DNA of 64,000 nucleotides. Origin: Klebsormidium nitens (taxonomy: Eukaryota > Streptophyta > Klebsormidiophyceae > Klebsormidiales > Klebsormidiaceae). Below, piece by piece: positions 59,201 to 64,000 of the stretch (position 1 is its first letter; each line of letters starts with the position of its first letter). The stretch covers positions 22,221-86,220 of the forward strand of contig DF237345.1 of the NCBI GenBank assembly GCA_000708835.1, given 5' to 3'. The notes under the pieces were generated by a model. It was not told where the DNA came from. It worked only from the letters and a program-made list of their open reading frames with translations, and did not search any database. Position numbers and translations under genes: made by a program.

Positions 59201-59459
59201 CTTCTCCATCTTTCCGGACGGCAACCCCGCGCTAGAACACGCGCTCGGGCTCGACAGCGCGCTCCTTGCGGGGGTGGGCGGGGAGAAGGAGACGAAGGGA
59301 TCCCTCACCACGATCTCGTTCCAGATCCTGGTCAGCACGAGCGAGGACTCGCAGCTGACGAAGGACAGTATCGATACCGTCAGCACGCTCGTGTGGGCGA
59401 CGCTGAACCGGATAAAGAGCGCGCTGAGCGTGAACCACGGGGTGCCACTCGTGACTTAG
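50290..59459 (+). CDS. Class IV HD-Zip transcription factor (homeodomain, zipper, START)
   Basis: Exons: 50290-50358, 51703-51929, 52424-52508, 52961-53173, 54278-54697, 55426-55677, 56330-56583, 57621-57876, 58262-58357, 59046-59459; 761 aa, all phases consistent. The homeodomain spans about 80-140: KRKRYHRHSLHQIEELER, FRENPHPNEEERASLSQRL, and recognition helix FWFQNRRTQVK. A zipper region follows (EKDRLIKENLYLRESL, QLQLENKRLKAEVEHL). The START region begins around LVCDLAVAAYEELKSVA and includes DQWMDQYPTIVSKAGLFDVL. The class-typical C-terminal part has FKLAKRMVTNFCIGAS, WDILSNGGLVEQVAQLSKGQ and DPFGCMLVYAPVDTPAV. In land plants this class controls epidermal identity and cuticle genes, with START as a lipid-sensing module. 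The CxxC pair usual in the zipper loop of class IV proteins is absent. Most introns carry copies of neighbouring exon edges. The short first exon is the least certain part. Confidence 0.93.
52738..52960 (+). repeat. Acceptor-side array before HD-Zip exon 4
   Basis: The real acceptor region, ccgctatgtgcag followed by TTTTGGTTCCAGAACC, ends at 52960. Earlier copies occur at 52738-52795 (gctttgtacagtttggtttc, then gcgcacgaggtc) and 52857-52905 (gctatgtacggctttggttc, then gcacgcaggtc). Acceptor dinucleotides fall at 52751-52752, a lost one at 52871-52872, and the true one at 52959-52960. Spacings are about 120 and 88 bp. Confidence 0.85.
53122..53830 (+). repeat. Six-unit array containing the exon 4 splice donor
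   Basis: Unit 1 is the true end of exon 4 (gccgagcgccagctgcagc, then cgcctcaaggccgag before GTGAGG). Decayed copies start near 53296, 53418, 53523, 53632 and 53752. Most keep a ggaccgatgctgagcgcc-like head and an aagcgcctcaaggccgag-like tail, followed by G-rich intron sequence. The second unit keeps a GTGATG at the donor position and the third has lost GT. Unit length is about 105-175 bp. Confidence 0.85.
54668..55030 (+). repeat. Four-unit array containing the exon 5 splice donor
   Basis: The exon 5 end (cctcgatcctggagagcttc, atgaacgtg before GTGAGG) is unit 1. Units 2-4 start near 54769, 54866 and 54980 with gggtcacaatcct, gggtcgcgatcctgg and gggtcgcgatcctgg. Units 3 and 4 retain a near-perfect donor context, cttcatgaacgtggtgagg in the last. 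Each unit also carries about 70 bp of intron (tctgaaatcgttttcggtct-like). Confidence 0.9.
55275..55345 (+). repeat. Acceptor-side copy before HD-Zip exon 6
   Basis: The true acceptor at 55424-55425 is followed by GATCAATGGATGGATCAATA and later CCGGCCTCTTCGACGT. About 149 bp upstream, gcaggactaatggatgcacc and ccggcctttcgacgtgctc repeat the same order, with AG at 55275-55276. The exon copy extends for roughly 65 bp. Confidence 0.85.
56541..57105 (+). repeat. Four-unit array of about 160 bp containing the exon 7 splice donor
   Basis: Unit 1 is the end of exon 7 (gggcacgca, then cgtcatgacgatcgacgggc, GGAG before GTACAC). Units 2 and 3 start near 56700 and 56862 and keep ccccgtcatgacgatcg and gggcggaggtacgcg almost intact. 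Unit 4 near 57040 is more decayed (gggcggatgtacgaaacggg). After each donor the same intron phrase recurs (ggacgt, then gggctt.ga), so the repeated unit spans exon and intron. Confidence 0.92.
58060..58088 (+). repeat. Decayed copy of the exon 8 donor edge
   Basis: Exon 8 ends caatcagcggctgcggcagcag before GTGGGT. About 206 bp downstream, gccagcggcaaatccagcag precedes gtggga. The match is short but keeps both the exon end and the donor. Confidence 0.55.
58700..59065 (+). repeat. Three-unit array containing the exon 10 splice acceptor
   Basis: The true acceptor at 59044-59045 lies in cctcttttcggtgccttctg, cagcc, then exon text ending aacaacatgctcattctcc. Copies have AG at 58730-58731 (cctttcgggtccgttctgcag) and 58923-58924 (ctttttccggtggttttgcag, followed by aaaacaacatgctcatcctcc). 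The three keep polypyrimidine tract, AG and exon start in order; spacings are about 193 and 121 bp. Confidence 0.9.
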
Positions 59460-60883
59460 CGGGGCGCGAGGAGGAACCGTGACGTGTGGGGACTGGCGTT
59501 TGATGAGAAGGATTCCAGATTGACTTGTACGTCGATGTCGAGTGTCGTGCAATGTAGATTAGCGTAATGTTGGAGAGAAGGTGAAGGGATGTGAAGGGGT
59601 TTCTGGAGTCGGCCCACCTGTTGTGTCAGTGCCTTTCGGCCCTCTAGTTAATAGACTTCTGTGAAAGTCGTTGGGCTGCCGCACTGCCCCTGGCTTGTTT
59701 CATGCATTAAGGTCGCCCAGTTCCCCGCCCCAGCTGGTACTTAGCATTGAAAGAATGTAATAAGTGACATAATAGTGAAACTTCAATTTCACACTTTTTC
59801 TAGGGGTGTGGTTTTTTCTGCAAGGTATATCAGCTTTGATACAAATCATCGTTTAACCCGTGCATGGGTTGCCGCGTGGTTTCACTGAGTGACTAGATTC
59901 CAAAGTTGGGCTTGTTGGTTATTTTCTGCCTCGGACACTTGGGCTTCCCATGGACATGTTGCATGCATGCTCTTGGCGCGTACATGGAGTCGAGGTGTCC
60001 GATAGCTTGGCTAGAGCTGAAACTTGTTGAAGTTCCACTGAAGTAGAGCTACCGCCATTGCATGGTGGTACTGCATGTATGATAGCAATGATCATGTGCA
60101 TTATGCAGCATGAGCATCCATGAATATGCATGCTGGCATCAGCTGCATGCACTCCTTCTAATAAATTAACTCTGAAGCTGCCTTCAATGGTGCATATGTC
60201 CGGCCTATTGAAGCGCCCGAGCCTAGCGCATGATCTGGCCCATAGAGCCGCGCCATGCATATACCCGGGCAGATCGCGGCACACGCCATGTACATAAAAC
60301 TGGAACAATCAAAACAAATGCAATGCAAAGCCGCGGCAACTTGGCCCGCTACTGAACGCGTGAAATCCAGGTATTCTCGGGTCAATCACAGCTGCATATG
60401 CATGAGTATATATTAGAGCCCTGGCTATAAGGTTGGTCATGGTGACAATTGGAAGGCGTCAAGACCAATAGTACGTGGTCGCTCACCACATCACTTAAGC
60501 TGGCCTCCCGGCACTGGCATGCATAGGCGGGAGAGCCTGAGGCCAGCGCGTGTCACCAAACTGGTTCCATACATGGAGTTCCAAGCGCCAGGACCAGAGG
60601 GCGGGCTGTATCATGCCATCAATTCTCATATCATGGCCGGGCTAGGAGATTGAAGCGTTTGACATCTCTAAGGATGGCCAATGCAATCGTAAAACGTATA
60701 GTTACACTTGCAAGCCAAAATCCAACAACTTGTGATATGATGTGCTCTGAAGGGCACACCACCCACTGCACTTGACGTCCCGTAAGCTGCCTAATAACAA
60801 TGTGATTTCGAAACGATTAGAGTCACTCCCAAAGCTCAGAGAAACCCTATATACACCCAGAAGTTCTCTCGTGGAATTGATCG
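59460..60883. other. Tail-to-tail spacer rich in CATGCA palindromes
   Basis: This interval separates the convergent HD-Zip and U-box genes. It contains many tgcatgca/gcatgc elements between about 59957 and 60150. No coding frame with homology is seen. The HD-Zip 3' untranslated region should occupy the left end. Confidence 0.5.
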
Positions 60884-62819
60884 TCATGTATTTACAGGCG
60901 GTATCGCCTCAGACTCGGAGACCAGCTGCAACAACACCTTCGCCGCAGGCTCCCTTACACGCATCTCTTTCAAAGCCTCTGATGTCAGCAGCGCATCCAG
61001 GCCCGGCACGTCCTGAAGACCGAGGAGCATGCCAATTTCCCTTGCTGCCTGGTGCTCCTTTCCTGAGCCAGCCAGAAACCCGGCTAGTCTTGGAAGACTC
61101 TCTGGCGTTTCCACAAACTCGTCCCACCAGGTCGACGCGTCGTAAAGGTACATGTCCACGCGGCGGAACTCAAGTCGTACAAGTCTCTCTATGAAGCCAG
61201 GAACGTCCGCAAGATTAACACCGATTGGGAGGGGGAGACTGCACAGTGCCCTGAATGCCTCCATATGTGTGTCGGCACTAGGGTGGTGAAGAAAGATGCC
61301 CATCAATGCCCAGAAAAGATTCGGCACCTTGCTGATTGCGTCTTTCTGAGCGCCGTTTGCAGCATACATCAACAGACTCCCCAACAAACCCACCGCCTTG
61401 CTTTGGACTTCGTGGCTCTCGCTCTGAGCAAGCTGCACTATCTTAACCAACACATCTGGTCCTAACTCAAAGATGGTTATGCACTGTTCCCCCGAGTCCA
61501 AAGCGTCCAGCGCACAAATCTGAGTCTGCTCCCTTTCGCTGTTGAGAAGGGCCCCTAGGTGCCTTGCAGCTTCATCAGACTGGTCACCTGTTAGCCTACT
61601 CTCGACCTGACCATAACACATCAATTCTGCTGCCATTTCCTGTAGTAGAGCATGAGAGCTCCCCAGGAGCTTTACTAAGCTCTCTGTGCAGCCAGGCACG
61701 TTGAGCAATCGATGGTCCACTTCCCCGTTCTCCATCATGTGACCAAACAGCTGGATCAAGCTCGCCAAAGCATTCGCAAGCTCAGCCAGATCCTCGTTGC
61801 TGAGTTCCCCAAGGAGCTTCTCAAGGGCCTTTCTGTCGCAGTCCTTTTGTGGAGGGAGCACCTCTTTCATGAGCCTAGGCAGCCCAACACCGCGCACCCA
61901 GGCTATAGCACCAGCCCTCACACCCGGCTCAGGAAGTCCAACATTGTTGCTGACTGGGAGCTTAGTAGCGGGGCAGCTCATATTCCTCTGCAACCAGAAC
62001 TCAATGCCCTTGCGATGGTACGGGATCCCAGTCTCGAGGACGAGAGGGTCCAAGAGCAATGCACCCGTAAGAGGACAGCAGAGCCTCTCAGGTGGAGCGA
62101 TCCCGTGTGGGAAGACTCGCCCAACTCCCAACCCCAAGAGGAAATCAGCTGCTTCTTTAACACGGGTTGACTCTTCATGTCCTATTCTCCCCCATACATC
62201 GACCCCACACCCCTGCCAAACAGCAGGCAGACCGTCAGCTCCTTTGGAGAAGGCGTTGGCGCCCGGCTCATCAACCCACTCCACGAACTCTGCCACCTCC
62301 GCTTGACTCTCTGACAACCGACTCCATGATAAACATGCAGACCTCCTCAGTCTCCTCCAAATCAAGGAGCACGGCCCCTTCAGGAATGGCATCTGTTGCC
62401 CGCTCGTCCACGCACAGTGGAGAAGTGTCCTGCAGGCGTCTCCTCAGGTTCTTCAGCGGCATCCGATGCTCCCGGGGAATCGACTCGATGAGCTCCCCAT
62501 CTCCCAGGCAAAGGCAGATGCGCCCGTTAGAATCCAGAATCTCGTCTCCAAGTCGAGCATACGAAATGACCTTCGCCACCAGATTCTTCCTAGTACTGCA
62601 CTTCTGCAACGTCTTATACACCTGCACAAAGAGTTCAAGCAGCCCTTTCAGCTGCTTTTGTGCAGTTGGCTTGCTTTCTTCAAGGAACTGGCTCAAAAAC
62701 TCCAGCCTGCTCACCAGCTCCTCTGCCTTGCCTTTGTGAAACGCTAGACCCCCCCTCAAGTCCCTGATTGCACCCAAAGAATCCCTGCAAGCTGCAAGGA
62801 GCACCTCTGCAGACGCCAT
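60884..62819 (-). CDS. Intronless U-box/armadillo E3 ligase-like gene with a frame break
   Basis: About 644 aa if a one-base frame correction is allowed. It starts at 62819 (MASAEVLLAACRDSLGAIRD). The first 180 residues form a helical bundle (LEFLSQFLEESKPTAQKQLK, KNLVAKVISYARLGDEILDS) resembling the N-terminal adaptor domains of MLKL-like and RPW8-type proteins. The frame then shifts by one base between about 62320 and 62271, where LLDLEETEEVC in the first frame gives way to LSESQAEVAEFVEWVDEPGA in the second. A U-box follows (PPERLCCPLTGALLLDPLVL, then IEFWLQRNMSCPATKLPV), the domain that recruits ubiquitin-charged E2 enzymes. Armadillo-like helices follow (EVQSKAVGLLGSLLMYAANG, LARLEF-type repeats), which usually bind substrate. 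It differs from every other gene here in lacking introns, so a retrocopy is conceivable. The break may be a sequencing error or real inactivation. Confidence 0.75.
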
Positions 62820-62887
62820 GCTTCCTTCCGCCCCCGTCCTTGCAATTGTCTCAAATCCTCCTTAATTCAACTCAAACCTCTACACTA

Positions 62888-63286
62888 GGCCGTCCGAATT
62901 ATATTTCCGGTTTCCTGTCCACCCCCTCCGGGGCTGGGTCGGTCGGTCGGAAGAATATAATAAATATTCCTCAGAGGATGGTAAGGGTTATTTTGGCGGA
63001 TATCAGCGTTACCGCTCTCGTTTGACTTCCATAAGGCCTCTACCGGTACGCACCATGCGTTTTCCCTAGCGTTGGTAGTGAACCTGGACGTTACACCGGG
63101 GTACAAACCTTTCAGAGTATCCATGTTGACTGATTGCGTCTAATTGTCAAACCAAATTCCCGTTTTCGGATGACAAATATCGGTTTTGACTTCCATAGTT
63201 TCAGAATATTTTATCAGCCGACTCGGTTATTCCTCAGAATTTGGGTCCGTCGGGGACAGGAAACCGCCAATCAAATTCGGACGGCC
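62888..63286. mobile_element. MITE-like element, 399 bp, with terminal inverted repeats
   Basis: The left end GGCCGTCCGAATT, then cggtttcctgtcc, is inverted at the right end (ggacaggaaaccg, then AATTCGGACGGCC). The match runs over about 33 bp with a few mismatches, and attcctcag/ctgaggaat extends it inward. Both outer flanks read CTA in the same orientation, consistent with a 3-bp target duplication. There is no coding capacity, as expected of a non-autonomous DNA transposon. The superfamily is undecided. Confidence 0.8.
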
Positions 63287-63431
63287 CTAGGTACACGTGC
63301 TAAACTTTAGCTACCTACATCGTCGTCAGCTGAGCGTTTGGGTGACATTGACACTGCAGCTTTAGTCAGGCAGCTGTAGAACTGCGGTACGTAAAACATG
63401 AACCGTCTACCAACACACCCTCACATAGTCC

Positions 63432-63722
63432 TACACACTTTCTCAGGCTTTGGGGAAGGTCGGCGAGGGCCCGGCCCATGCCGCTGCGCTTTCAAAGAAG
63501 TGTGAATTATCGAAAGATACATATGGCAAGCTGCTTTTGGAAGAACCAGAAGAACTGCTTGGGAGGTACACACTTTCTCAGGCTTTGGGGAAGGTCGGCG
63601 AGGGCCCGGCCCATGCCGCTGCGCTTTTAAAGAAGTGTGAATTATCGAAAGATACCTATGGCAAGCTGCTTTTGGAAGAACCAGAAGAACTGCTTGGGAG
63701 ATATAGAAGGCCGCCGCTGTAA
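63432..63722 (+). repeat. 135-bp tandem duplication forming an open frame
   Basis: Two units begin at 63432 and 63567. The period of exactly 45 codons keeps one frame open to a stop at 63720-63722. Both units encode ALGKVGEGPAHAAAL, KKCELSKDTYGKLLLEEPEE and LLGRY with a single Ser/Leu difference. Each unit starts with acacactttctcag, which looks like a splice acceptor, and the first ends gggag followed by gtacac, which looks like a donor. It may therefore be a duplicated exon of a gene extending beyond the window. I do not recognise the protein. Confidence 0.6.
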
Positions 63723-64000
63723 CGCTGTACACTGTACAGGTTGGTCTGGCATCTGCACTTGGGCGCCGTATACCGTAGGTAGTCGATGGCGCGCGCTGAG
63801 CACTCCGATTCAGATTACCCCGGTGAGTCTGACGTCACTGTATGACACTGCCAGATCACAACGCACACGTTTACGGTTTCGGCACTGACTGTTGACACCT
63901 TGTACCTACTGTAGTCTGTGGTCTGTACCTAATACCTACCGGTAGGTACCGTACCTACGTTTTTTTTTTTTTTTTGGGGTTGACCGTCTGGCACATGCAA
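63723..64000. other. Window end: palindromes and poly-T run
   Basis: The stretch near 63925-63960 has overlapping cctaccggtaggtacc palindromes, and a T-run of about 17 bases follows at 63960-63976. No gene is supported. Confidence 0.5.

Noticed and set aside
62271-62392. 34-nt intron to reconcile the two frames of the U-box gene
   Set aside because: Every other intron here is over 250 nt; the GT and AG used are weak and lie inside otherwise coding-like sequence.
1-64000. CRISPR array, bacterial operons or phage genes
   Set aside because: No regular spacer-repeat structure and no ribosome-binding-site-linked genes; the GT-AG introns show that the DNA is eukaryotic nuclear.

Overview
This is nuclear DNA from an intron-rich plant-lineage eukaryote, most likely a streptophyte (charophyte) alga. 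A class IV HD-Zip gene with homeodomain, zipper and START regions points to streptophytes. GC-rich exons are joined by consistent GT-AG introns, and the neighbours are presenilin, a NUFIP1-like protein, a SLC35F5-like EamA transporter, a YwrD-type gamma-glutamyltranspeptidase and a senescence-domain protein. A Klebsormidium-like alga fits, but that is inference; I matched no species.

Layout: 1-1091 spacer; 1092-10683 (-) NUFIP1-like snoRNP assembly factor, 8 exons, one of them 3.7 kb and Gln/Gly-rich; 11317-15729 (+) presenilin, 7 exons; 16654-19676 (-) SLC35F5-like transporter, 3 exons; 20535-29120 (+) gamma-glutamyltranspeptidase, 13 exons, with a possible zinc-ribbon/Pro-rich cassette in intron 6; 30617-35380 (-) secreted protein with a Cys-rich module and an allene-oxide-cyclase/dirigent-like barrel, 5 exons; a 5.2 kb spacer; 40630-44341 (+) senescence/spartin-type protein, 5 exons; 45547-49092 (-) unrecognised protein, 4 exons; 50290-59459 (+) class IV HD-Zip factor, 10 exons; 60884-62819 (-) intronless U-box/armadillo gene with a frame break; then a MITE-like element and a 135-bp in-frame tandem duplication. 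Orientation alternates strictly, giving head-to-head and tail-to-tail pairs. The genes are unrelated housekeeping, membrane and regulatory functions and do not form a pathway.

Exon models were built by hand. Each intron starts GT and ends AG, codon phases agree across the junctions, and the protein reads through family motifs. Two genes (NUFIP1-like exon 6 and the U-box gene) need a one-base frame correction.

The most unusual feature is in the introns. In the HD-Zip gene, and also in the NUFIP1-like, transpeptidase and senescence genes, introns carry degenerate tandem copies of the adjacent exon edge, complete with splice-donor or splice-acceptor sequence. Some donors sit inside arrays of four to six units. 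This suggests introns growing by tandem duplication across splice junctions, leaving decoy splice sites at every stage of decay.
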